From: Arsenicibacter rosenii
GTDB lineage: Bacteria; Bacteroidota; Bacteroidia; Cytophagales; Spirosomataceae
DNA: 64,000 nucleotides
Reading direction: 5' to 3'
Assembly: GCF_001870735.1 (NCBI RefSeq)
Contig: NZ_MORL01000001.1
Span: forward strand, 747,222-811,221
Shown: in pieces, positions 17,739-26,428 of the stretch
Numbering within the stretch: the stretch's first letter is position 1
Layout of the letters: the number at the start of each line of letters is the position of its first letter
Notes under the pieces: model-generated
Told to the model about the DNA's origin: nothing
What the model saw: the letters and a program-made list of their open reading frames with translations, nothing else
Database searches by the model: none
Made by a program: the position numbers and the translations under genes

Positions 17739-19430
17739 ATGCACCCAATTACGTCAGTTGCTCTTGACAACGAGTTAGACCTGATTCTGGCGCACAAGCG
17801 AACCATGAAACTCGCGGAACTGTCCGGCTTGTCGCTGTCGGCACAAACAACGTTTGCCACCGCCGTTTCTGAAATTGCCCGCATGGCCATTGATCTTGGC
17901 CATGGAACGGCCCTGACCCTGGCTGCCGACCGGAGTTCAGGGCAAATCTGGTATCTGGTCGCCTGCATCTCCGGCTTTGCCGGGCAGCCGACCGGGCTCA
18001 GCACGCAGGCAGAAGCCGTAAAGTATGCCCGGCGGCTGGTCAGCAAATTACAGGTTACCGAAACCGGCAAGGGAACCGACATCTCCCTGTATTATAAGCT
18101 CCCGGCCTCCTTGCCGGTCAGTACCAGTACCCTGAAAATCTGGATGAGCGCTTTTCATGACGACCCGCCCCTCTCACCGTACGATGAAATCAAGCGCAAG
18201 AATATTCAGCTCCAGGAAATGGCCGACCGGCTGCGGGTCAGCGAAAATCAGTACCGCACCCTGACCGATTCGCTGCCGATGATGATTTTTTCGTTTAATC
18301 CGAAAGGCGAACTGCTGTATGCCAACCGCTGGCTGATCGATTTTACCGGCAAAACGTTACCCGAACTGAATGAAAATCGCTGGGAAGGCATTTTTCACCG
18401 GGAAGACTATCCGGTTTTCTGGAACCAATGGGTCAATCATTCGTTTTCGGGCAAACCGTTCCGGATGGAGATCCGGATCGGCAATGCCGAAACCGGTAAG
18501 TATATCTGGCATCTGGCCTCACTGACTCCGCTGGTCGACGCCACCAACGTGATCTGGCACTGGACGGGCTTTCTGGTCGATATTCACGCCCAGAAAATTG
18601 TTGAACAAACCCTGCGCGATAATGAAGAACTGCAGGCTGCCCGGCAGCAGCTCGAACAATACCAGTTGCAGCTCGAACAAACGATCCGCGACCTGCACCG
18701 GAGCAATGATGACCTGATGCATTTCGCCTACGTGGCCTCGCACGACCTTCAGGAGCCCTTGCGCAAAGTACAGACGTTCGGGGATGTGCTGATGACCCAG
18801 TATGCCCCTGCCCTCGATGAATACGGCGTGGACGTAGTCCGGCGGATGCAGGCTGCCGCCCGGCGGATGCAGAACCTGATTCAGGACCTGCTGACCTACT
18901 CGCGGCTGACGCCTAAACAGCATGATTTTAAACGCATTGATCTCAACAAACTGGTGCATTCGGTGCTGGATGATCTGGAAATGATGCCCCGGTTCAGCGA
19001 AACAACGTTTGAGGTCGGTACCTTACCGGTTGTTTTCGGCCATCCGGTTCAGCTCGGTCAGCTGTTTCAGAATCTGATTGCCAATGCGCTGAAGTTTGCG
19101 GGTAAGGATAAGCCCCCTGTGATCCATATAAAGTCCCGCCCCGCTGACCCTGAGCGGGATCAGCTAGCGGCCGACCATACGCCGGGGCAGTGGTTTGCCA
19201 TCGACTTCAGCGACAACGGTATCGGCTTCGACGAGCAGTATCTCGAGCGGATTTTCCAGCTATTCCAGCGGCTGCACGGGGCCAACCAGTATGCCGGTAC
19301 GGGCATGGGACTGGCCATCTGTAAAAAAGTTGTCGAGCTGCACGGCGGCACCATCACGGCCCGCAGCCAGCCCGGCCAGGGCGCTACGTTTACGGCCTGT
19401 TTCCCTGCTTCATTCCAGTTAACCGCTTAA
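17739..19430 (+). CDS. Histidine kinase with degenerate RsbT-like N-terminal domain and PAS domain
   Basis: The 563-residue product starts 4 bp after the phosphatase gene. Residues 1-125 align by eye with the RsbT fold (TAVSEIARMAIDLGHG for the N-box region, a YARRLVSKLQV and TGKGTDISLYY end), but the N-box Asn and the DxGxG ATP motif are missing, so this domain probably cannot bind ATP. Then follow a PAS domain (about 168-285), a coiled coil (about 286-322), HisKA with His335 (ASHDLQEPLRK), and HATPase_c with NLIANALKF, SDNGIGFDE and GTGMGLAICKK. It has no transmembrane segment. It most likely takes input from the stressosome and passes phosphate to an unlinked response regulator. An upstream ATG at 17646 lies inside the previous gene and is rejected. 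Confidence 0.9.
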   Translation: MHPITSVALDNELDLILAHKRTMKLAELSGLSLSAQTTFATAVSEIARMAIDLGHGTALTLAADRSSGQIWYLVACISGFAGQPTGLSTQAEAVKYARRLVSKLQVTETGKGTDISLYYKLPASLPVSTSTLKIWMSAFHDDPPLSPYDEIKRKNIQLQEMADRLRVSENQYRTLTDSLPMMIFSFNPKGELLYANRWLIDFTGKTLPELNENRWEGIFHREDYPVFWNQWVNHSFSGKPFRMEIRIGNAETGKYIWHLASLTPLVDATNVIWHWTGFLVDIHAQKIVEQTLRDNEELQAARQQLEQYQLQLEQTIRDLHRSNDDLMHFAYVASHDLQEPLRKVQTFGDVLMTQYAPALDEYGVDVVRRMQAAARRMQNLIQDLLTYSRLTPKQHDFKRIDLNKLVHSVLDDLEMMPRFSETTFEVGTLPVVFGHPVQLGQLFQNLIANALKFAGKDKPPVIHIKSRPADPERDQLAADHTPGQWFAIDFSDNGIGFDEQYLERIFQLFQRLHGANQYAGTGMGLAICKKVVELHGGTITARSQPGQGATFTACFPASFQLTA

Positions 19431-19467
19431 CCCCGTTTGCTCTGTCGGCACTCCGGTCAGTCCTGAA

Positions 19468-19587
19468 TTTTTACCTATGATAAAGGAGACGCAAGACGTT
19501 GCGTCTCTACCGTATGTACTGCCTGTTATCCGGTCAGGGGTAAAATTTTACCTATAATAAAGGAGACGCAAGATGTTGCGTCTCTAC
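19468..19587 (+). repeat. Tandem pair of 42-bp palindromic repeats
   Basis: Two near-identical copies (19468-19510 and 19546-19587) share TTTTACCTAT-R-ATAAAGGAGACGC and a hairpin with arms GAGACGCAA / TTGCGTCTC and a 4-nt loop (GACG or GATG). They lie between the histidine kinase and the SPFH gene. A third, inverted relative with a compensatory base pair is at 44656-44680. Confidence 0.85.
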
Positions 19588-19624
19588 GTGTATATTGCGC
19601 ATATAAATATAACCGCGACGAAAC

Positions 19625-20614
19625 ATGGGACTTTTTGATTTCATCAAGAACGAGTTCATCGAAGTAATTGACTGGGTAGATAACTCAACGGATACCGTAA
19701 TCTGGAAATTTCCGGACAAAGGCAATAACATCAAATACGGCGCCCAGCTCACCGTGCGGGAATCGCAGATGGCGGTGTTTATGAACGAGGGGCAGATTGC
19801 CGATATCTACCCTCCCGGCCGTTACCAGCTGACGACGCAGAACATGCCGGTCATGACGACCCTGCGGTCCTGGAAAATGGGCTTCGAATCGCCGTTTAAG
19901 GCCGATGTCTATTTCGTATCTACCCGTCAGTTTACCAATCTGAAATGGGGTACCCAGAATCCGATCATCATCCGCGACCCGGAATTGAAACAGGTACGGG
20001 TGCGGGCCTTTGGTGTATTTGCGCTGCGGGTGGTCGACGGAGGGAAGTTCATCAAAGAGTTTTCGGGCACCAACCCGGTCGTCCGGATCGGCGACGTGGA
20101 GGATCAGCTGCGGTCGGCGATTATCACCAACTTCTCGGATTCGGTTGCCGAAGCCAGCGTGTCGGTATACGACATGGCCCGCAATTACCGTGAACTGGGG
20201 GATAAGCTGTTGCCGATGCTACAGAGTGATTTCTCGCCATACGGGCTTGAACTCACTAAATTCTACATCGAAAACACCAGCCTGCCACCGGAAGTTGAAG
20301 CGTTCCTCGACAAAACCACGCAGATGAACATGGTCGGCGACATGGCCCGGTTTCAGCAGTTTCAGGCCGGCATGGCCATTGAAGATGCGGCCGAAAGCGG
20401 TGGCGCCGCCGGTACCGCCATCCTGATGGGTGGCCTTGGCAACTTCATGAACAATGCTGCCGCCAGCAATGCACCACAACCGCAGTCAGCGCCGAAAGAA
20501 GATAAAGGCGAGGTGCTCGGCCTGCTCAAGCAACTTGGCGAACTCAAGGCCGCCGGTATTCTTACCGAAGAAGAATTTGCTGCCAAAAAAGCTGAATTAT
20601 TAGCCCGTCTCTAA
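19625..20614 (+). CDS. SPFH domain protein with C-terminal SHOCT module
   Basis: The 329-residue product matches the YdjI/'virion core protein' type of SPFH protein. It starts MGLFDFIKNEFIEVIDW and has an SPFH core over about residues 30-245 (YPPGRYQLTTQNMPV, FGVFALRVVDGGKF, EAFLDKTTQMNMVGD). A Gly/Ala/Pro-rich linker and a C-terminal SHOCT helix pair (LLKQLGELKAAGILTEEEFAAKKAEL) follow. Such proteins are soluble or membrane-peripheral and often sit beside zinc-ribbon proteins, as here (49-bp gap). They have been linked to membrane-stress response, for example Bacillus YdjI recruiting PspA. The exact role here is inferred. It follows directly after tandem palindromic repeats. Confidence 0.9.
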   Translation: MGLFDFIKNEFIEVIDWVDNSTDTVIWKFPDKGNNIKYGAQLTVRESQMAVFMNEGQIADIYPPGRYQLTTQNMPVMTTLRSWKMGFESPFKADVYFVSTRQFTNLKWGTQNPIIIRDPELKQVRVRAFGVFALRVVDGGKFIKEFSGTNPVVRIGDVEDQLRSAIITNFSDSVAEASVSVYDMARNYRELGDKLLPMLQSDFSPYGLELTKFYIENTSLPPEVEAFLDKTTQMNMVGDMARFQQFQAGMAIEDAAESGGAAGTAILMGGLGNFMNNAAASNAPQPQSAPKEDKGEVLGLLKQLGELKAAGILTEEEFAAKKAELLARL

Positions 20615-20663
20615 GTCTATCCGGTGTCGGAAAGGCCCCTGAGGCTAGTCCGGCACCCTGACC

Positions 20664-21770
20664 ATGCTCATGAACCCAGTGCCTGATGCGGCTTTTATCA
20701 AAGCCCCCTGTAAGACATGCGGTGCCCAGCTCACGTTTTCGGCCGATGCCCAGAAACTGAAATGCGGCTACTGCGGCAGTACCGAAGAGATTCCGTTCAC
20801 GCAGAAAAACCTTCAGGAAAATCCGCTTACGTTCCGGATCGAGAACCAGCAGCTGCCGAATGCCCCGACGGAGGAAAAACACCTGTTTACCTGCCAGAAC
20901 TGCGGGGCCCATACGCAGATCAACCTCGAAACCCCGACCATCACCTGCGCCTTCTGCGGGTCGAAAAACGTAAACCCCGACGCGCAGAAAACCCGCGTCA
21001 TTGAACCCGCAGGGGTGCTCCCGTTCCGGATGTCGAAGGCCGCCGCCACCGAACGCTTCAAAAGCTGGGTCGGCAATAACTGGCTGGCGCCCTCTGACCT
21101 GAAAGCCGGGGCGATGCTCGACCAGCTCCACGGTATTTACATCCCGTACTGGACGTTCGATGCCCGGGCGTATTCCAACTGGACGGGTGAGGCTGGTTTT
21201 CATTACTACGTGCAGGTACAGGACCGCGATCAGAACGGCAATATGATTACCCGTCAGGAACAGCGTACACGCTGGGAATACCGCTCGGGTAGTCATTCGC
21301 AGTTTTACGACGATCTGCTGATGATGGCCTCCCGCCAGTTGTCGAAGCAGGAAAGTACCGTCCAGGACGTAAGCCATTACGACATGAACGGCGTGGTAGA
21401 CTATGATCCGCGTTTCCTGCTTGGATGGGAAGCCGAGGTTTACAGCATCGATCTGGCCGAAAGCGCCCGCAAAGCTGAAGAACAGATCCGCTACCGTGAA
21501 GAGAATGCCTGCTTACAACAGCTGGGTGGTGATACCCAGCGCGGTTTGCAGGTCGATACGCAGCTGAGCAATCAGACGTTTAAACATTTGCTGTTGCCGC
21601 TCTGGATCTGCGCCTACATGTATAACGGGAAGCTTTACCGTTTCATGATCAACGGACAAACCGGGCAGGTAGCCGGCGAACGCCCTAAATCGTTCTGGAA
21701 AATAGCGATGCTGGTCGCGGGCTTCCTTCTGCTGGTCCTGTTCTTTGTCTGGCTATCTAAACACAAATAA
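20664..21770 (+). CDS. Double zinc-ribbon, C-terminally membrane-anchored protein
   Basis: The 368-residue product has two CxxC...CxxC zinc ribbons: Cys16/19/34/37 (CKTCG, CGYCG) and Cys77/80/95/98 (CQNCG, CAFCG). A central region with conserved aromatic residues follows (IYIPYWTFDARAYSNWTGEAG, LLLPLWICAYMYNGKLY), then one transmembrane segment near residues 346-365. It resembles the 'TFIIB-type zinc ribbon' membrane proteins paired with SPFH proteins. The tail-anchored layout places the ribbons in the cytosol. It probably works with the SPFH protein at the membrane; its molecular function is unknown. Co-transcription with the preceding gene is likely. Confidence 0.85.
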   Translation: MLMNPVPDAAFIKAPCKTCGAQLTFSADAQKLKCGYCGSTEEIPFTQKNLQENPLTFRIENQQLPNAPTEEKHLFTCQNCGAHTQINLETPTITCAFCGSKNVNPDAQKTRVIEPAGVLPFRMSKAAATERFKSWVGNNWLAPSDLKAGAMLDQLHGIYIPYWTFDARAYSNWTGEAGFHYYVQVQDRDQNGNMITRQEQRTRWEYRSGSHSQFYDDLLMMASRQLSKQESTVQDVSHYDMNGVVDYDPRFLLGWEAEVYSIDLAESARKAEEQIRYREENACLQQLGGDTQRGLQVDTQLSNQTFKHLLLPLWICAYMYNGKLYRFMINGQTGQVAGERPKSFWKIAMLVAGFLLLVLFFVWLSKHK

Positions 21771-21788
21771 CCAACTGCTCCGTCCGGT

Positions 21789-22907
21789 ATGCGCTACGAA
21801 CGAATGCCTATTGAGGCCGAATCGCCCGAAGAAACGGGCTATGACACCATCCGGTATAATCTGGCCGAAAGCTCGGTCCATGACCGGACCCTCGGCGAGG
21901 TGCTGCCGGACGGAACCCTGAACGATCTGGTGCTGGCGTATGCGCATCACCGTGGGAAACCGGAACTTTGCGACCTTATCGTGGCCGACAGTCCGGGCCT
22001 GACTGGCCGGGATGTGCTCGTCTGCACAGGGGCGGCTACGGCCCTGTTTATCATCGCCACCACCCTGCTCAGCGCGGAGGATCACCTGATTGTGATCCGG
22101 CCCAACTACAGCACCAACCTCGAAACGCCGCGTGCTATCGGCTGCCCCACCACCATCATAGACCTGTCGTTCGAAGCCGGATTTCAGATTGATGTCGCCG
22201 CCATCCGGCAGGCAATCCGGCCCGATACCCGGCTTATCAGCATCACGAATCCGCACAACCCGACGGGGCAGTTGTATACGGCTGAAACGCTGGATGCCCT
22301 GACGGAGCTGGCCCGCCAGCACAATTGCCACCTGCTGGTCGACGAAACCTACCGCGACCTGAACTTTCAGACCCCGTTGCAGCCCTACATGGCGGCCAAC
22401 GCCCCGCATGTAATTTCCGTTTGTTCCTTATCGAAGGCGTTCGGGGTACCCGGCATCCGCATGGGCTGGATCGTTTGCCGCGATGCAGTCCTGATGACCC
22501 GTTTTCTGGCGGCCAAAGAGCAGATTGTTATCTGCAACTCCATCCTGGACGAAGCGATTGCCGAACACCTGCTGCGGCGGAAGGCCGAATTGCTCCCGCC
22601 CGTTCATGCCCACATCCGGCAGAACTATGCCATCATCAGCGACTGGTTTGCGGCCAACGCCGACCTCATCCGCTGGAACCCGCCGCAGGCCGGCGTGGTC
22701 GGCTTTGCCCGGATCAATCCAGACCTGACTATCGATACCGATGCGTTTTACCATACCCTTTACCACCAGTACCAGACCATGGTTGGGGCCGGGCACTGGT
22801 TCGAGCTTCCCGACGCGTATATGCGTATCGGTTTCGGATACCCGACGGCCGATGAACTGCGGCAGGGACTGGCCAATATCAGGGCGTGTCTGCTGGCCTG
22901 CCGGTGA
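21789..22907 (+). CDS. PLP-dependent aminotransferase, class I/II
   Basis: The 372-residue product has the fold-type I aminotransferase signature: SITNPHNPTG (Asn157 region), LLVDETYRD with Asp185 contacting the PLP nitrogen, the Schiff-base Lys216 in CSLSKAFGVPGIRMGW, and Arg224 for phosphate binding. The N-terminus starts with an acidic segment (MPIEAESPEETGYD) and lacks a signal peptide. It starts 18 bp after the zinc-ribbon gene and may be co-transcribed with it, although no functional link is obvious. The substrate amino acid cannot be assigned from sequence. Confidence 0.9.
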   Translation: MRYERMPIEAESPEETGYDTIRYNLAESSVHDRTLGEVLPDGTLNDLVLAYAHHRGKPELCDLIVADSPGLTGRDVLVCTGAATALFIIATTLLSAEDHLIVIRPNYSTNLETPRAIGCPTTIIDLSFEAGFQIDVAAIRQAIRPDTRLISITNPHNPTGQLYTAETLDALTELARQHNCHLLVDETYRDLNFQTPLQPYMAANAPHVISVCSLSKAFGVPGIRMGWIVCRDAVLMTRFLAAKEQIVICNSILDEAIAEHLLRRKAELLPPVHAHIRQNYAIISDWFAANADLIRWNPPQAGVVGFARINPDLTIDTDAFYHTLYHQYQTMVGAGHWFELPDAYMRIGFGYPTADELRQGLANIRACLLACR

Positions 22908-23073
22908 CCTTTCTCTTAGTTACCAATATGATAATATTATAACTACAAATAAGCATAACATCATAAATAATATATAATCTATTCCATTCTTGCATTCATT
23001 CATAAAAAAAAGAAACTTAGCAACTCCATTAAGCGACAGGTTTACACCTGCTAAACAACTCTTTATTTTCACT

Positions 23074-26000
23074 ATGCTAACATCTTCTACTAATTGGCGA
23101 TGGACTAGTTCCAGTCGCCTTCTGTGGGTTATGCTTTTGCTTTTACCCCTGAGTATAACGCCTCTTCTGGCACAGAAAACCTGGATCAGTTCCGGATCAG
23201 GCAGCTGGAACACGGCGGGTAACTGGAGTCCGAACGGCGTACCAACCGCTTCTGATGAAGTCGTAATTCCGGCGGGAACGGCCACTCCCGTTATTGAATC
23301 CGGTGTCACGGCCCTGGCGAAGTATGTTGAAGTTCAGTTGGGTGCTTCGCTCTCAATCAGCAATGGGGGCAGTTTATCAGTTGTGGGTTCTAAAGTTATT
23401 TCTGACCCCATCTATACGGCTGCTTTTCAGAATCTTGGTACGGTTAACACCAGCGGCTTATTAAGTATAAGCAGTAGTGTTTCGAAAACATATGGTATCG
23501 TTAACGACGGTGCGTTTACCATCAACGGTACCGGCGAAGTACAGATTGACAATACCAATCTGATAGGTTTCTGGAACCGTATCTCTGTATTATCAACGGC
23601 AAGCGTGACCAATTCCGGTAAGTTTTATTTAGGTGGAACTGCCTCATTAGGTGCTGCCGCAATTTATAATGAGGTTGCGATCCGGAATAATGCCGGCGGT
23701 GAACTTAAAATTGATCGGGCAAGTAGTTGTAACATTAACAACCGGGCTGGCAGTTCATTTGTCAATTCCGGAACAATTGCCATCGGCCAAACCACCAACA
23801 GTTCGGGGCCGGGGATTTATAACTTCAGTACGTTTAATAATCAGGCTACCGGTGTTATTAAGATTGACCGGACATCAACAGCTATTTTTAACCTGATTGA
23901 TACCGGCCCGGTTTCGTTTACCAATGCCGGTAGTATTCAGATTGGTCAACAGGCGACGGTAAACGGCCCGGGGATACACAATTTGAGCAGCGGCAGCTAT
24001 GCGGTTACCTTCATCAATACATCCGGTGCTGACATTAGAGCTGATCGTTCGAATACAGGCATTTACAACGAAAACACCGGTAACGCTACTGCTTCATTTA
24101 CGAATAGCGGAACGATTCATGTCGGTCAGGCCAATGTAATAAACTCCGCCCCGGGTATTCATAATATAGCCAGAGCGAGCGGGAGTTTAACGTTTCAAAA
24201 TACAAGCCTTGCTGAAATTAAGATTGACCGTGTCTCTACAGGTCTTCAGAATGAAGCGCAAGGCCCGGGGCCTATGTCATGTACGAATGCCGGAAAAATT
24301 CACATCGGTCAGACCGGCCCACTCACGAGTGTCGGGCTACTGAATACGTCTTACTCAGCAACGCCGATCGTCACCTTTACAAACACCGGCGGTGCTGAAC
24401 TATTAATCGATAACGCCAGTGTAGGCCTTCAGAATGAAAGCCCTACAACGTTTACCAATGCCGGAAGTATAAAAATCGGCACGACCAGTACCCAATCATT
24501 TTACTCTCCCGGTATAACAAACAAAGGTAACTTTACTAATCAATCTACGGGCCTTATCGCTGTTGAGCGGGTTAATACCTCTGCCATTCATCACTCCCAG
24601 AATACCCTGACAAACAGCGGAACCATTACCATTGGTATCAGTGCGACGGCTGGAGGAAGCTATGCCCCCAGTTTCCTGAGCTCATCTACCGTGGTCAATG
24701 GTACTGGCGCGGTCCTGCAGATTGATAACTGTACGCGAGGTGGCATACATAGCTCGTCGCTGTTCACTAACGCCGGTTTGATCGATATCGGGAAAAACGG
24801 TAGCGGAGGCGTTTACGGTCTACAGAGTTCCGCTACCCTTTCCAATCAGGTGAGCGGAACCATTACCATTGACCATATAAGCGGCAGTAATTCCTGGGGT
24901 TTATTTTCATACTATGGCAGCTCGCTCACCAATGACGGTATTATCACCATCGGCCGCTCTTACAGTGGCGGGCAGACAGGCCTCTACAATTATAGTACGT
25001 TTACGAATAGCGGCTCGATAACGATTGATCATATCACGCCGAACACCTACAGTGTACATGGTCTGTATAACGCTTCGGGCACGTTCACCAATACCGGCCT
25101 GATTACCATGGGAACCTCAAGCACCCTTGGTGACTGGGGCCTGTATAATGTCGCATCCTTCAGCAATAACAGCGGAGGTGAGATCAGAATTAACCGCGCC
25201 GGCATTACCGGACTCCGGAATGAAAGTGGCGGCAATTTCACCAATAGTGGTAAAGTTGCCATTGGTGCAACCGCGGGTACCGGTCAATGGGGTCTCTGGA
25301 ATCAGGGGCAGTTTACCAACAACAGTGATCTGACAGTCGACAACGTTACGATTACCGGCCTCCGTAATCAAGGCAATACATTTACAAACTCAGGCACTAT
25401 TAAAGTCGGGAGCAACAGCAGCAGCGGTTCATGGGGCTTCTGGAACGAAGGGACCTTTAATAACCTGAACGGCAGCATCAGTGTTGACCGGGCCACAGAG
25501 GTAAATTTTGAAAATGCGAAAGGTTTCGGCGGCACCGGCGTGTTTATTAACAAGGCCAGCCTGAGCATTTCGACCGGCACACCCGCCACACTTGGTTTTT
25601 ATAACGAACCGGGTGCTACATTCTCCAACAGCGCCTGCGCTGCGCTGACACTGTACGATAACCTCAGCAATGTCGGCGGGATGACTAATCAGGGAATTAT
25701 GATCGTGAATACCTCGAAGCCTCATAGCAATACAGGTATCACCAATGACGGGGTAATTTCATACCTCCAGGCGAATGCCATTCCCAACATCACAAACAAT
25801 GACCTGATCATTGCCCCGATCAGTTCGAATTGCGGCAATGCCAGTTCAACTGTCCTGCAGGTGGGTGGCAGTAATAGTTTCTCGGTAGCCACAACCTGGT
25901 ACAAAGATGCCGCGCTGACACAGCCGGCAGGTACGTATGACGCCGGATCGAATACCTTTACGGCGTCAGGGTTGAACAGCGGCCTGAATCTGCTCTATTT

Positions 26001-26352
26001 TGCGGTCACCGATAACGTGACAAACTGCGTTAAAACAGCATCTGTTGCGCTACAGGTAGCGGGGTCAGCAACCAGTGCCACGATACAAAACGTATCCGTC
26101 AATGCTACGCTGGGGAGCCCGAACTGTGCGGTTGAACTGAATGGACAGGTGAGCGGAACGGTATTTACCTTTACCGGCCCGAATGGCTATGTGTTCAGTA
26201 ACGTATACCGGAAAGCCGGCACCTATACCTTAAACGGATTTCGGGTGACAGAGCCAGGTGTCTACACATTGACCGCCAATGTAACAGGTGATTGTGGTTT
26301 GGGGACTCCTGTGACACAGACAATCACTGTCAGCGGGACAAAGTGCCCGTAA
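23074..26352 (+). CDS. Large secreted repeat protein with a GYVFSNVYR C-terminal motif
   Basis: ATG 23074 gives a 1092-residue product with a signal peptide (LLWVMLLLLPLSITPLLAQ). Next comes SGSGSWNTAGNWSPNGVPT, a start module frequent in Bacteroidota secreted proteins. About a dozen repeats follow, of the form FTNSGTIxIGxxxx, GLYN and a bulky residue plus IDR, which should fold as a beta-helix or solenoid. The last 250 residues are Ig-like (SVALQVAGSAT) and end with GPNGYVFSNVYRKAGTY, GVYTLTANVTG and TITVSGTKCP. The GYVFSNVYR core recurs in the alginate-lyase-family protein at 52968-57368. A TTG at 22990 is open upstream but precedes the signal peptide by 28 codons and is disfavoured. Function is unknown; an adhesin-like role is inference. 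Confidence 0.8.
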   Translation: MLTSSTNWRWTSSSRLLWVMLLLLPLSITPLLAQKTWISSGSGSWNTAGNWSPNGVPTASDEVVIPAGTATPVIESGVTALAKYVEVQLGASLSISNGGSLSVVGSKVISDPIYTAAFQNLGTVNTSGLLSISSSVSKTYGIVNDGAFTINGTGEVQIDNTNLIGFWNRISVLSTASVTNSGKFYLGGTASLGAAAIYNEVAIRNNAGGELKIDRASSCNINNRAGSSFVNSGTIAIGQTTNSSGPGIYNFSTFNNQATGVIKIDRTSTAIFNLIDTGPVSFTNAGSIQIGQQATVNGPGIHNLSSGSYAVTFINTSGADIRADRSNTGIYNENTGNATASFTNSGTIHVGQANVINSAPGIHNIARASGSLTFQNTSLAEIKIDRVSTGLQNEAQGPGPMSCTNAGKIHIGQTGPLTSVGLLNTSYSATPIVTFTNTGGAELLIDNASVGLQNESPTTFTNAGSIKIGTTSTQSFYSPGITNKGNFTNQSTGLIAVERVNTSAIHHSQNTLTNSGTITIGISATAGGSYAPSFLSSSTVVNGTGAVLQIDNCTRGGIHSSSLFTNAGLIDIGKNGSGGVYGLQSSATLSNQVSGTITIDHISGSNSWGLFSYYGSSLTNDGIITIGRSYSGGQTGLYNYSTFTNSGSITIDHITPNTYSVHGLYNASGTFTNTGLITMGTSSTLGDWGLYNVASFSNNSGGEIRINRAGITGLRNESGGNFTNSGKVAIGATAGTGQWGLWNQGQFTNNSDLTVDNVTITGLRNQGNTFTNSGTIKVGSNSSSGSWGFWNEGTFNNLNGSISVDRATEVNFENAKGFGGTGVFINKASLSISTGTPATLGFYNEPGATFSNSACAALTLYDNLSNVGGMTNQGIMIVNTSKPHSNTGITNDGVISYLQANAIPNITNNDLIIAPISSNCGNASSTVLQVGGSNSFSVATTWYKDAALTQPAGTYDAGSNTFTASGLNSGLNLLYFAVTDNVTNCVKTASVALQVAGSATSATIQNVSVNATLGSPNCAVELNGQVSGTVFTFTGPNGYVFSNVYRKAGTYTLNGFRVTEPGVYTLTANVTGDCGLGTPVTQTITVSGTKCP

Positions 26353-26365
26353 TCTTTCTTTTTTT

Positions 26366-26408
26366 ACAAACAAAGCGGCAGTCCGAATCGGACTGCCGCT
26401 TTGTTTGT
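26366..26408. terminator. Bidirectional terminator between convergent genes
   Basis: Perfect inverted repeat with 21-bp arms (26366-26386 and 26388-26408) around GAATC, flanked by T-runs on both sides. It separates the plus-strand repeat protein from the minus-strand glycosyltransferase. Confidence 0.85.
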
Positions 26409-26428
26409 TTTTCCTTATAGACGGCCAA

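Noticed and set aside
20562-21377. 271-codon minus-strand frame
   Set aside because: Opposite the zinc-ribbon protein gene, whose CxxC motifs and membrane anchor are clear.
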